Part shown: positions 8,365-17,174 of the stretch, in pieces
Layout of the letters: every line of letters begins with the position of its first letter
Numbering within the stretch: position 1 is the stretch's first letter
Assembly: GCA_910574185.1 (NCBI GenBank)
Contig: CAJSZQ010000008.1
Location: 62,001 to 126,000 of the forward strand
Reading direction: 5' to 3'
Length of the DNA: 64,000 nucleotides
Origin: Lachnospiraceae bacterium
GTDB lineage: Bacteria; Bacillota; Clostridia; Lachnospirales; Lachnospiraceae
Position numbers and translations under genes: made by a program
The notes under the pieces: generated by a model
Databases searched by the model: none
Told to the model about the DNA's origin: nothing
What the model saw: only the letters and a program-made list of their open reading frames with translations

Positions 8365-9057
8365 ATGAAACGAGGAAAGAAATATATTGAGGCTGCCAAG
8401 AGTATAGAAAGAGGTAATCTTTATGACAAGGAAGAAGCGATTTCTTTAGTAAAGAAGACGGCAGTTGCAAAATTTGATGAAACAGTCGAAGCTCATATCA
8501 GAACAGGATGTGACGGACGTCATGCAGACCAGCAGATTCGTGGTGCGGTTGTATTGCCTCATGGAACAGGCAAGAAGGTTCGCATTCTGGTATTTGCGAA
8601 GGATGCTAAGGCCGCAGAGGCAGAGGCAGCCGGAGCAGATTACGTTGGAGGAATGGAACTGATTGAGAAGATTCAGAAGGAAAACTGGTTTGATTTTGAC
8701 GTAGTTGTTGCTACGCCGGACATGATGGGTATCGTAGGCCGTATCGGACGTGTGTTAGGACCAAAGGGTCTTATGCCGAACCCGAAGGCTGGTACTGTAA
8801 CTATGGATGTTACAAAGGCTGTCAACGATATCAAAGCTGGTAAGATTGAGTACAGACTTGACAAGACCAATATTATCCATGTTCCGATTGGAAAGGTTTC
8901 TTTCACAGAGGAACAGCTTGCAGACAACTTCCAGACGCTTATTGAAGCAATTATCAAAGCCAGACCGGCAGCAGTGAAGGGTCAGTTCCTTAAGAGCGTG
9001 ACGCTTACTTCTACCATGGGGCCTGGTGTGAAGATTAATCCGGCAAAGCTGGCTTAA
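8365..9057 (+). CDS. rplA: 50S ribosomal protein L1
   Basis: This 230-residue protein is full-length L1, with the conserved [15 protein letters not shown] segment at about residues 131-145 and the typical start [12 protein letters not shown]. It forms the mobile L1 stalk that releases E-site tRNA and represses its own operon. In most bacteria rplJ follows directly; here a 10-kb catabolic block intervenes. Confidence 0.97.
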   Translation: MKRGKKYIEAAKSIERGNLYDKEEAISLVKKTAVAKFDETVEAHIRTGCDGRHADQQIRGAVVLPHGTGKKVRILVFAKDAKAAEAEAAGADYVGGMELIEKIQKENWFDFDVVVATPDMMGIVGRIGRVLGPKGLMPNPKAGTVTMDVTKAVNDIKAGKIEYRLDKTNIIHVPIGKVSFTEEQLADNFQTLIEAIIKARPAAVKGQFLKSVTLTSTMGPGVKINPAKLA

Positions 9058-9067
9058 TTTAGAAGAT

Positions 9068-9170
9068 AAGGGGATGTTGCAAAATCGCCGCTATATACAA
9101 GATATGATTATAGATAATAAGTTCTTAATCGATACCTTGCATATAAGCTGCGTTTTGCAGCATCCCCTTT
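9068..9170. terminator. Long inverted repeat between convergent genes
   Basis: The arms AAGGGGATGTTGCAAAA (9068-9084) and TTTTGCAGCATCCCCTT (9153-9169) pair over 17 bp with one G-T wobble, enclosing about 68 bases. The T-rich end makes it a plausible bidirectional terminator for rplA and the convergent kinase gene. No flanking direct repeat was found. Confidence 0.6.
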
Positions 9171-9236
9171 ATTATTGCCAGGAAATTTCATTTCCTGTAT
9201 GATACCATCCGCTGCGGGAGGAACAAAAGCTGCCTT

Positions 9237-10997
9237 TTATGTGTTTTGCAGGCTGCCTTCAACAAATTCACGCATTCCCTGGAAAATGAGGTATACAGAG
9301 GTTGCTCCGGCGTCCTGATGTCCGATGGCGCGTTCTAGCAGTGATTTGGCGCGCCCAAATTTGGCAGTATACTTTTTCGTGTTTTCCATTCCCTGTTTGG
9401 CGGCGGCTTCTGCGGCAAGAAGCATTGGAAATAACCCCTGGCTGCTGGTATCTTTCATGGCTTCTACAGCTGGAGCAAGCGCGTCCACCATAGTTTTGTC
9501 TCCGGGCTGAGCGTGTCCTCGTTCCTGAATTGCAAAAAGGCTTCGTTCTTCCATCGCGGCAAGTTCCGCGGCAGTAATGGAAGGCTGAGGTTTTTTGCCC
9601 TTTGCGCCGGCCAGATAGAGACTTCCGAAAATAACGCCGGATGCGCCGCCCATACTCATCAGCATAGCCTGTCCTGCCGCTTCGAAGACTTCGTAAACAT
9701 TTTGGGAGCCGTTCATTTTTGCTAATTTATTCTTGGCTTTTTGCATGCCTCCGGCCATTCCAATTCCATGATCTCCGTCGCCGATTGCGCTGTCGATTTC
9801 CGTTAGGTATGGTTTTTGTTTGATTACTTTATTGGCGATATAAATCAGCATGTTTCTTGCGTCTTCAGCGTTCAGCTCTTCCAGAACACCGGATTTGCTG
9901 CGTATGATTTCTACAGAAGAGGTGTCCGATATGTCGGATTCCAGTTCCGGCTCATCTTCTGCATAAGCAGCAGAATCGGAAATGTCGGTGAAACTGCCCT
10001 TTGAATAGTAGGGGGAGTGACAGGGCATGTCATAATACCGGATTAGTTCGTCGTCCAGGAGGAGGATAGTAATGGAGAAACCGCCCATTTCCATGCAGGT
10101 ACAATAGGTTTTGATTTCCGAGTCATAAACGACAAGTTCATCCTTTTTGAGTAATTTGTATAAATTATAATAGACAATATTCAGCTCAATCATGGGAGTG
10201 GAGCCAAGCCCATTCACAAGTACGGCGATTCGGTCGCCGGCTTTTAGGTTCACTTCTTTTTTGATTTCTGAATACATCCGTTCAACCATCTTATCTGCGG
10301 TCATCATCTGTGTTCTTTCAATTCCAGGTTCTCCATGAAGCCCCATGCCAAATTCCATTTCGTTGTCTGCCAGAGTAAAGGTAGGCTTGTCGTTTCCTGG
10401 AAGTGTGCCGGGAGCAGTAGCGACGCCAATCGTATAGATATTGTCCCGCGCCTTTTCCGTAATTCTTACAACTTCGTCAAAATCGAGACCGGCGTCACAT
10501 GCAGCGCCGGCGATTTTGATGACAAAAATGTCTCCGGCAATGCCGCGGCGATCGGAAATCCTTTCCTTGGGGGCGGAGAGGAAATCGTCCCATACACGAA
10601 CATGAGCGGTTTTTATTCCGTCTGCCTGACATAATTCTTCTGCCATGTCGAAATTCAGATTATCCCCGGCATAGCATCCATAAACAAATAGTACGCCGTT
10701 TCCCTGGTCAACGGATTTGGCTGTTTCGTAAATCAGTTCTGGATTTGGAGAAGCGCAGATATTTCCACAGGCAACGGCGTCTGCGAGTCCCGCGCCGCAA
10801 TATCCGATGAAAAGAGGCTCGTGTCCGCTTCCGCCGCCTATTACAAGGGCGGTTTTGTTTTTTCTTGCGCCCCGGTATTTGATTGCGGTATAATCTCCGA
10901 CTTTTTGGTAATATTTTTTATAAGCCGCAAGATAACCTGCCAGGCTTTCTTCTACGGTGTTTTCTACGATGGGGTTTAATATTTTTTTGGTTGCCAT
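9237..10997 (-). CDS. Dihydroxyacetone/erythrulose kinase, fused DhaK-DhaL
   Basis: This 586-residue cytoplasmic kinase joins a DhaK domain (about 1-335) and an ATP-binding DhaL domain (about 380-585). GGGSGHEP is at 54-61. The substrate-binding histidine is His221 in GLHGEPG. The nucleotide/metal motif GDGDHG is at about 404-410. The single-chain layout is that of ATP-dependent kinases rather than the PEP-dependent three-subunit form. It shares a minus-strand operon with the TPI-like gene. Together with the RpiB-type isomerase across the divergent promoter, this recalls the L-erythrulose pathway (LerK, LerI, DerI). Dihydroxyacetone is the alternative substrate. Confidence 0.85.
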   Translation of the reverse strand: MATKKILNPIVENTVEESLAGYLAAYKKYYQKVGDYTAIKYRGARKNKTALVIGGGSGHEPLFIGYCGAGLADAVACGNICASPNPELIYETAKSVDQGNGVLFVYGCYAGDNLNFDMAEELCQADGIKTAHVRVWDDFLSAPKERISDRRGIAGDIFVIKIAGAACDAGLDFDEVVRITEKARDNIYTIGVATAPGTLPGNDKPTFTLADNEMEFGMGLHGEPGIERTQMMTADKMVERMYSEIKKEVNLKAGDRIAVLVNGLGSTPMIELNIVYYNLYKLLKKDELVVYDSEIKTYCTCMEMGGFSITILLLDDELIRYYDMPCHSPYYSKGSFTDISDSAAYAEDEPELESDISDTSSVEIIRSKSGVLEELNAEDARNMLIYIANKVIKQKPYLTEIDSAIGDGDHGIGMAGGMQKAKNKLAKMNGSQNVYEVFEAAGQAMLMSMGGASGVIFGSLYLAGAKGKKPQPSITAAELAAMEERSLFAIQERGHAQPGDKTMVDALAPAVEAMKDTSSQGLFPMLLAAEAAAKQGMENTKKYTAKFGRAKSLLERAIGHQDAGATSVYLIFQGMREFVEGSLQNT

Positions 10998-11038
10998 AGT
11001 TTAGATTCCTCCCATTTTTTAAATTAATGAAATCATAC

Positions 11039-11830
11039 TTAAGCGCAATCGCCGTTACAGGCGGCAATTGCGTCCTGGATAAGCTTTGCAAAGCTGTCTA
11101 CCTGAAATGCAGTTCTGGTTGTGAATAAGCCGTTAATATCTGGCTGTGTAATAAGCTTCGTTCCGTTTTCTGGATTCACGCTTCCGCCATAGAGCAGGGG
11201 GATGTTATTTCCATAGTCCCCAAACAGCTCCACCAGGCATTTGCGTATTTCATGATGGATATTCTGGGCATATTCGACTGGCGCGGGCGTTCCGTTTGTT
11301 CCGATGGACCAGACGGGTTCGTATGCAATCCAGATTTTTTCTGCTGCCTGCCGGGGTGTAACGTTGTGGAGACCAATTTTAATCTGGGTTCGGATTGTAT
11401 CAATTCCAACGCCAAATTCTTTCTCTTCTTTTGTCTCGCCGACAGCAAGCAATGTGGTAAATCCATATTCCAGCGCTTTTAAAACTTTTTTGTTTTCAAC
11501 CTCATTGGTTTCGCCGAAGCAGTGTCTTCTTTCAGAATGGCCAATCATAACCAAATCTACGCCAAGCTCTTTTAGCATTTCCGGAGAGATTTCTCCTGTA
11601 TATTGTCCTTCTGATTCCCAGCACATGTTCTGGGCGCCAAGCATGAATTTATCCCGGACGCTGGAATTGCTGGCGCTTTCCAAAGAAGTGAATGAGGGAA
11701 TAAAAAAGAATTGAATCTGCCTGCGGTCAACGCTGCTTGTTGCGTCAGTGATTGCCTGTAAGTATGCTTCGGTCGCTTGGATATTTTTGTACATCTTGAA
11801 ATTACTTCCGAAATATAATTTTTTCTCCAT
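11039..11830 (-). CDS. Triosephosphate-isomerase-like sugar-phosphate isomerase
   Basis: This 263-residue TIM barrel keeps the catalytic residues Lys12 (NFKMY), His98 (IGHSERR) and Glu171 (YEPVWSIGTN) and the phosphate-binding YGGSV at 214-218. The last phosphate-gripping segment, usually GxLVGGASL, is GLFTTRTAF here (234-242), and the N-terminal GNWKMN is GSNFKMY. These changes suggest a paralogue acting on a larger ketose phosphate, such as L-erythrulose-1-phosphate, rather than housekeeping TPI. It lies 41 bases upstream of the kinase gene on the minus strand. The substrate is inferred. Confidence 0.75.
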   Translation of the reverse strand: MEKKLYFGSNFKMYKNIQATEAYLQAITDATSSVDRRQIQFFFIPSFTSLESASNSSVRDKFMLGAQNMCWESEGQYTGEISPEMLKELGVDLVMIGHSERRHCFGETNEVENKKVLKALEYGFTTLLAVGETKEEKEFGVGIDTIRTQIKIGLHNVTPRQAAEKIWIAYEPVWSIGTNGTPAPVEYAQNIHHEIRKCLVELFGDYGNNIPLLYGGSVNPENGTKLITQPDINGLFTTRTAFQVDSFAKLIQDAIAACNGDCA

Positions 11831-11884
11831 GTATATAGGACCTCCTGATAAGTGTATTTATATACTTATTTTACGGAGAAAAGA

Positions 11885-11974
11885 GGGCCTTGTAAAAGGC
11901 CCATAAATTCTTATTTTGCAAAAATTGGCGAAATGGTGACGGAAATTGAACTTTATTGTTTAAAAGACTAATGA
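11885..11974. promoter_or_regulatory. Divergent control region, TPI-like operon and PRD regulator
   Basis: The gap between the divergent genes holds a GGGCCT/AGGCCC hairpin (11885-11902). It also has a possible plus-strand promoter, TTGAAC (11946-11951) and TAATGA (11969-11974), 17 bases apart. The PRD regulator probably acts here. Confidence 0.35.
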
Positions 11975-12019
11975 TAAGATATTTTAAAGCGGTGCAGATT
12001 ATATTTGAGGAAGGATTGT

Positions 12020-13894
12020 ATGGATTTAATATTGATTCAGATTGTGAAGGAGCTGTTGGAGTTGTACGATTCGATTACCACAGAGGAACTGGCAGAAAGA
12101 ATTGGAATTTCTCTGAGTAGTGTCCGGCATCGGATGAATGAAGTCCGGGAACTGTTTGGAAAGTATGGCATCGCAGTCATAAGTATTTCCAAAAAAGGAA
12201 TTAAGATAGAGGCGTCGACAGTTCAGCGTAATAATATGTATAATTTTATCCAAGGGCTTGCATATAGCACTTCGGAAACCAAAGAATACCGGAAAGACTA
12301 TATTTTAAAAACTTTATTTGAATACAGTGATAATTACACGCTGCAATTATTTGCAGAGGAATTGTATGTAAGCAAGAAGGCAATTTCAAATGATTTGAAA
12401 GAAGTAAAAAGTTTCCTGGCGAAATATAATGTGAATTTGGTCATTAAGCGGAACAGCGGAGTTATAATGGAGGGGAACGAATTTGGCGTCCGTCAGGCTA
12501 TGATTTCCCACTATAATTCACTCTGGTGGTATAAAAAGTATGATGAAAAGCCTTTGAATGTAGACTGTCGGATTAGCAGGCGGGCATGGACATATATGAA
12601 AAAAATGTATGGAGATGAGAATGTCCTTGATATGCAGAGACTTTTGCTGGATGCGGAACAGGAACTGGGAGTAATCTGGACAGATATAGCATTTTCGAGA
12701 TTGTTGGAATATGTTGTGATATCTAAACGGCGGATTCAGAAGAATTGGACGATTGAGAATGAGAATGTGGATGAACTGATTCAGGTGGACGCAGCTTATT
12801 ATCAGGCGGCAGAGAAAGCTCTGAATCAGATATCTGCAAAAAAAGTGTCGCTGTTGGAAATAAAATATTTGGCGGCAAGGATTTATGTGGCAGAAACCAT
12901 TTATCCCAGAAAAACAGAAGGCAGCCAGGACTATCAGAAGAGCGTGAAATCATATTTGAAAAAAATCGGCGTGGCATTTTATCACAGCGGTTTGGAAGAC
13001 GACGCTGAATTGGTCAGAGAGATTTGCGAGATGCTTTTGATTATCCGGTATAAAGTTATCTATAACATCGTTGACTGGAATGATTCAAACCGAGAGGTCA
13101 AAAAGAATATGAGCGAATTGTATGGCGTCTGTCTGATGTATGTAAGTATTCTGGGGGAGAATGGATATTTGTTTTTCGAGCAGGATGACGTTGCGAAAAT
13201 TACAATTTTGATTCATAATTATATGCAGAAGCACAAACGGGAAGCGGTATTTATCACTGCAGCGGACACTGCTACGGCCGTCTATCAATTGGGGAAATTA
13301 CAGGAATATTTTCCGGAGTTTTTATTTAAGGAGGCTGTTCATTACCGCTATTTTCGGCCAGAAGATTGGCGGGATAAGCTTATTGTTTCCACAGTAAATC
13401 TGAAAAAAATGAATATTGATGCCTGCCATATTACCAAGCATGTAAACGAGGAGGATATTCAACATCTTTCCAGTTGTTTTCAGAATAGGGAAGAGGCAAT
13501 CAGATATGGGTGGCTTGCGGCAGTATCGAAGAATTTATTTTTTGAACTTAGCGCAAGAAACAGGGAAGACGCGATTAAAAAGATATGTGCTCTGTTAAGT
13601 GATAAGGAGCTTATTGACGATGGGTTCGAGAAAAGACTTTTGGAGCAGGAGGCATATATTCCTACGTCGATTGGAAATAGGATGGCAATTCCGCACGTGT
13701 TATCAGATAAGCTGAAGAAGGAATTTGTTGCAGTTGTGAAGCTGAGGCACCAGATATTGTGGGATGAGAAAGAAACCGTAAAAAATTTGGCCGTAATTGC
13801 GGTTCATGAGAATCATGTAAAGGATGTGTTAGGATATTTAATAGAATTAAAAAGTAAGATTCGCAGCAGTTCAGACAGGTCTGCACATTTATAG
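12020..13894 (+). CDS. PRD-containing transcriptional regulator with EIIA domain
   Basis: This 624-residue BglG/MtlR-type activator has N-terminal helix-turn-helix domains (TTEELAERIGISLSSVRHRM near 22-41, and LQLFAEELYVSKKAISNDL further on), two PRD regions in the middle, an EIIB-like segment without a clear active cysteine, and a C-terminal EIIA domain with the phosphorylatable His559 (MAIPHV). PTS phosphorylation would tune its activity to sugar supply. ATG 12020 is preferred over a TTG at 12005 because AGGAAGG precedes it. It is followed by the HAD and RpiB genes and probably controls the divergent kinase operon and the downstream PTS. Confidence 0.85.
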   Translation: MDLILIQIVKELLELYDSITTEELAERIGISLSSVRHRMNEVRELFGKYGIAVISISKKGIKIEASTVQRNNMYNFIQGLAYSTSETKEYRKDYILKTLFEYSDNYTLQLFAEELYVSKKAISNDLKEVKSFLAKYNVNLVIKRNSGVIMEGNEFGVRQAMISHYNSLWWYKKYDEKPLNVDCRISRRAWTYMKKMYGDENVLDMQRLLLDAEQELGVIWTDIAFSRLLEYVVISKRRIQKNWTIENENVDELIQVDAAYYQAAEKALNQISAKKVSLLEIKYLAARIYVAETIYPRKTEGSQDYQKSVKSYLKKIGVAFYHSGLEDDAELVREICEMLLIIRYKVIYNIVDWNDSNREVKKNMSELYGVCLMYVSILGENGYLFFEQDDVAKITILIHNYMQKHKREAVFITAADTATAVYQLGKLQEYFPEFLFKEAVHYRYFRPEDWRDKLIVSTVNLKKMNIDACHITKHVNEEDIQHLSSCFQNREEAIRYGWLAAVSKNLFFELSARNREDAIKKICALLSDKELIDDGFEKRLLEQEAYIPTSIGNRMAIPHVLSDKLKKEFVAVVKLRHQILWDEKETVKNLAVIAVHENHVKDVLGYLIELKSKIRSSSDRSAHL

Positions 13895-13934
13895 AGCTGA
13901 ATATAGAAAGGTGATTCAAGAAAAGGAGGAAGCG

Positions 13935-14705
13935 ATGAATAAAAAGTATTTTTTCTTTGACATCGACGGAACATTAACGGACAATGCAACAAAAGAGATG
14001 GTTCCGTCTGCTATGGAAGCGGTAAAAAAACTACGAAAGGCGGGACACTTTGTTTCGATTGCAACCGGGCGCGCGAACTATAAGGCGGAGTCATTTCGCG
14101 CAAAATATGGTTTTGAGAATATGGTGTGCAATGGAGGACATGGGATATATTATGAAGGAGCGCTTAAGGAAAACAGGCCGATTGACCATGAGAAAGCGTT
14201 AGCCGTTTACAGACAGGCGTTGGAACTGGGGTATGGCGTGCTGGTGGCAATTGATGATTCACCCAAGGTGTATGCAAACAGTTTTCGATTTTACGAGACG
14301 GCGGGAATCCGAAAGGAGCAGACAGTCTATGTTGTAGACGAGAACTTTGATCCGGCAGAGGAGCTGATTTATAAACTGTATGTTGCGATTCCGGAAGACG
14401 AGGAAGAAAGGCTGACTTTAAAGGATACGGTGGGACATTTAAGATTTCAGAAAGAATATCTGATGTTTCAGGCAGATGAGAAAAAGGACGGGATTCTTAA
14501 GATGCTGGAATATGCCGGAGGAAAGATAGAAGACGTGGTTGTCTTTGGGGACGATTATAACGATTTATGTATGTTTGATGAGAGATTTTATTGTGTTGCA
14601 ATGGGAAATGCCTGCGATGCACTGAAGGAGAAGGCAGATTTTGTTGCGGACAAGAATGTAGAGGACGGTATCTATAAAGCTTGTGAACTTCACAAGTGGT
14701 TTTAA
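13935..14705 (+). CDS. Cof-type HAD-IIB family phosphatase
   Basis: This 256-residue haloacid dehalogenase hydrolase has motif I FFDIDGTLTDN at the N-terminus (nucleophile Asp in DIDGT), an inserted type IIB cap, and motif IV GDDYNDLCMF near 206-215. Members dephosphorylate sugar phosphates or flavin precursors. Here it may relieve build-up of a phosphorylated intermediate. ATG 13935 is chosen because AAAGGAGGAAG precedes it; an upstream GTG at 13911 is less likely. It lies between the regulator and the isomerase in one apparent transcript. Confidence 0.82.
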   Translation: MNKKYFFFDIDGTLTDNATKEMVPSAMEAVKKLRKAGHFVSIATGRANYKAESFRAKYGFENMVCNGGHGIYYEGALKENRPIDHEKALAVYRQALELGYGVLVAIDDSPKVYANSFRFYETAGIRKEQTVYVVDENFDPAEELIYKLYVAIPEDEEERLTLKDTVGHLRFQKEYLMFQADEKKDGILKMLEYAGGKIEDVVVFGDDYNDLCMFDERFYCVAMGNACDALKEKADFVADKNVEDGIYKACELHKWF

Positions 14706-14724
14706 ATATAAGGAGGAAAAGATA

Positions 14725-15162
14725 ATGAAAGTAGTTTTTGGATGTGATCCCAATGCGGCAGAGTTTAAGCTGGAGCTGATGGAGTATGTGAAAGGACTTG
14801 GACACGAAGTGGAAGATTTGGGCAGCGATGATCCGATTTACGCTAATACGGCGATTGCGCTTGCCAAAGCTGTGGCGGCGGGAACTTACGACAGAGGAAT
14901 CCTCTTGTGCGGAACCGGAATCGGCGTGTCAATTGCAGCGAATAAAGTAAAGGGCGCTTATGCGGCGTGTATTCACGATGTATATCAGGCGCAGCGTGCA
15001 AGACTTTCTAACTGCGCAAATATAATTACGATGGGCGCTCAGGTTATTGGGCTTCAGCTTGCGCAGGAGCTTGTGAAAGAGTATCTCTCTGTAGAGTGGG
15101 ATTCAAATTGCAGATCAGTAAATAAAGTACAGAGAATTATTGATTTTGAAAACGAACAGTAA
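14725..15162 (+). CDS. rpiB: RpiB/LacA/LacB family sugar-phosphate isomerase
   Basis: This 145-residue isomerase has the catalytic Cys62 in CGTGIGVSIAANK. The usual HND motif after the RxR segment is replaced: RARLSNCANIITMG is read here. In ribose-5-phosphate isomerase B the histidine there assists ring opening, so a different substrate is likely. D-erythrulose-4-phosphate would fit the neighbouring kinase and TIM-like gene; other tetrose or pentose phosphates are possible. ATG 14725 follows AAGGAGG. A strong terminator ends the transcript. Confidence 0.82.
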   Translation: MKVVFGCDPNAAEFKLELMEYVKGLGHEVEDLGSDDPIYANTAIALAKAVAAGTYDRGILLCGTGIGVSIAANKVKGAYAACIHDVYQAQRARLSNCANIITMGAQVIGLQLAQELVKEYLSVEWDSNCRSVNKVQRIIDFENEQ

Positions 15163-15179
15163 AATAATGTATGATAGGG

Positions 15180-15204
15180 CGTCCGGTTCTCCGGACGTCT
15201 TTTT
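15180..15204 (+). terminator. Rho-independent terminator after rpiB
   Basis: CGTCCGG and CCGGACG form a 7-bp stem with loop TTCT, followed by TCTTTTT. The remaining AT-rich gap to the aldolase gene (to 15430) has no ORF and no clear promoter match. Confidence 0.85.
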
Positions 15205-15430
15205 GCGTGGCGGTTTAAAGTATAGAAACTCAGATAAATGGTGAAAATATACAAAAAACAGTGTACTTTCTATTAGAATATATGCAAAAATAACGAGATA
15301 AGTTCAAAATCTGCACGATGTCTGCTCTGGTTCATGCAAAAGTGTGGTTTATAAAATGTTTACTGAAAATTAAGAAAATGTTAGGATTTATTCAACAGAA
15401 AAATTAAAAGAACTGAAGGAGGCATTAATT

Positions 15431-16321
15431 ATGTTGGTAAACATGACAGAAATTTTAGCGGAAGCGGAGGCTAGGGGATACGGTATTCCATGCATTAACA
15501 CCCCGAATATGGAAACGCTTCGCGCGGTAATCGGAGCGGCAGAAGAGCTTAATACTCCAGTAATTATTGACCATGCAGAGGTTCACAATTCTTTGATTCC
15601 GATTGAGAGAATGGGTCCGGAGATGGTGAAGGCGGCAAAAGCGTCGTCGGTTCCGGTATGTGTACATCTGGATCATGGCAAAAGCTATACATTCCTGATG
15701 AGAGCTTTGGAAGCAGGATTCCCCTCTATTATGTTTGATAACTCTGATCTTCCCTTTGAGGAGAATGTTGCCCGTACGGCAGAATTTGTGAAATTTGCTC
15801 ACGAAAGGGGAATTACGGTAGAGGGAGAGCTTGGAATTATGGCTTCTGCTATGGAAGATACGCATGATGACGGTGAAGATAAAGAGAAAAGACTTCTTAC
15901 AAACGCTGACATCAGAAAGTTTTTCACCGATCCGGATCAGGCGGCGGAATTTGCCGAGAGAACAGGCGTTGACGCTCTGGCGGTATGTTTTGGAACAATG
16001 CATGGTATCTATGCAGAGCCTCCGGTTCTTGATATTGACCGGGTTAAAGCAATCCGTAAAGCGGTAAAACCAGAATGCCGGATTGTAATGCATGGTGCGT
16101 CAGGCGTGGATTTTGAACAGTGTAAAGCAGCAATCTCTGCCGGATGTTCTAAGATTAATTACTATTCTTATATGGCTAAGAGCGCTACAAAATTTGCAGC
16201 TGATACAATTGCGGCAAGCGATGGAAAGATTGCATATCACGAACTTGCAGAGGCTTGTTCCGGACATATGAAAGAATATGCGAAGATGGTTCTTACAGAG
16301 TTTAGAAACGGCACGCTGTAG
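15431..16321 (+). CDS. Class II fructose/tagatose-bisphosphate-type aldolase
   Basis: This 296-residue zinc aldolase is of the FbaA/KbaY/GatY superfamily. Metal and active-site motifs are in order: HLDHGKSY (about 78-85), EGELG (about 134-138), GTMHGIY (about 190-196) and MHGASG (about 222-227). It cleaves a ketose mono- or bisphosphate to DHAP plus an aldehyde. It heads the aldolase-PTS-cupin operon, so it probably splits the phosphorylated sugar imported by the adjacent fructose-family PTS. Which sugar is not known. AAGGAGG precedes the ATG. Confidence 0.87.
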   Translation: MLVNMTEILAEAEARGYGIPCINTPNMETLRAVIGAAEELNTPVIIDHAEVHNSLIPIERMGPEMVKAAKASSVPVCVHLDHGKSYTFLMRALEAGFPSIMFDNSDLPFEENVARTAEFVKFAHERGITVEGELGIMASAMEDTHDDGEDKEKRLLTNADIRKFFTDPDQAAEFAERTGVDALAVCFGTMHGIYAEPPVLDIDRVKAIRKAVKPECRIVMHGASGVDFEQCKAAISAGCSKINYYSYMAKSATKFAADTIAASDGKIAYHELAEACSGHMKEYAKMVLTEFRNGTL

Positions 16322-16341
16322 ATAAAAGAGAGGGATAAGTA

Positions 16342-16818
16342 TTGAAATTAACAGATGTACTCATGAAGGATATGGTTCTTTTGGACGAGGCTTCGTTTTC
16401 GTCAAAAGAAGAGCTGTTTAGGGAAATGGCAAAGCGTTTTTGCAAAGCAGGTGTTACGACCAGCGAGGAAGCGTTTTATCATGCGTTGTGTGTAAGAGAA
16501 GAAGAGGGGCCGACAGTTTTTGCAGAATATGATCTCGCAATGCCCCATGGCATCTGTGATGAGGTTGTTCAGCCGGGTGTTGGGTTTGTCAGATTAAAAG
16601 AACCCCTTTTGTATCAGTCCTGCGGTGAAGAGGGGCTGGTAAAATATGTATTTATGCTGGCGATTGAAGGTGGGAATAGCGAAGCACGGAATGAGCATTT
16701 GCAGATTCTGGCGCAGGTAGCCAGGCTTATGATGCATGAGGAATTTAGGCAGGTATTGGCAACAACGGCCAGCTATGAATCTATGGTGGCGGAAATTGAG
16801 AATTTTACGACCGAATAA
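16342..16818 (+). CDS. PTS EIIA component, fructose/mannitol type
   Basis: This 158-residue EIIA-2 domain protein has the phosphorylated His69 in LAMPHG. It passes phosphate from HPr to EIIB. It probably starts at the TTG at 16342, with GAGAGGGA upstream; the next in-frame ATG at 16363 would remove the first strand. It lies directly after the aldolase and 12 bases before EIIB. Confidence 0.88.
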   Translation: MKLTDVLMKDMVLLDEASFSSKEELFREMAKRFCKAGVTTSEEAFYHALCVREEEGPTVFAEYDLAMPHGICDEVVQPGVGFVRLKEPLLYQSCGEEGLVKYVFMLAIEGGNSEARNEHLQILAQVARLMMHEEFRQVLATTASYESMVAEIENFTTE

Positions 16819-16830
16819 AGGAGGGGAACT

Positions 16831-17142
16831 ATGTATATCGTAGGAGTTACTTCATGTGCGACAGGTATCGCGCATACCTATATGGCTGCTGAGGCGATTC
16901 AGAAAGTATGTAAGAAAAACGGACATAAAGTTAAGGTAGAAACGCAAGGGGCGATGGGGCAGGAGAATAAACTCTCGGCAAAAGACATTGCGGCAGCAGA
17001 TTTTGTTATATTTGCAAATGATGTAAAAATAAAAGACAGCGGCCGGTTTGATTCTGTGCCGGAAGAGAAACTCATTAAGCTTACCCCGCATGCAGTAATT
17101 GCAGATCCAACAATTGTTATGAAAGAAATTGAAGGAAGATAA
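16831..17142 (+). CDS. PTS EIIB component, fructose family
   Basis: This 103-residue cytoplasmic EIIB has the active Cys9 in VTSCATGIAHTYMAAE, the typical motif of the fructose family. It phosphorylates the sugar during import by EIIC. AGGAGGGG precedes the ATG. It is a free-standing subunit, as EIIA and EIIC are here. Confidence 0.92.
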   Translation: MYIVGVTSCATGIAHTYMAAEAIQKVCKKNGHKVKVETQGAMGQENKLSAKDIAAADFVIFANDVKIKDSGRFDSVPEEKLIKLTPHAVIADPTIVMKEIEGR

Positions 17143-17174
17143 ATGCGTGTACTAAAAGGATGGAGGAAAAGGAT

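Noticed and set aside
9068..9170. The long inverted repeat after rplA as another mobile element
   Set aside because: No flanking direct repeat was found and its position between convergent genes is explained by bidirectional termination.
15331..15346. Possible sigma-54 promoter (CTGCACGATGTCTGCT) upstream of the aldolase
   Set aside because: The essential GG of the -24 box is TG, and the regulator nearby is a PRD activator, not a sigma-54 activator.
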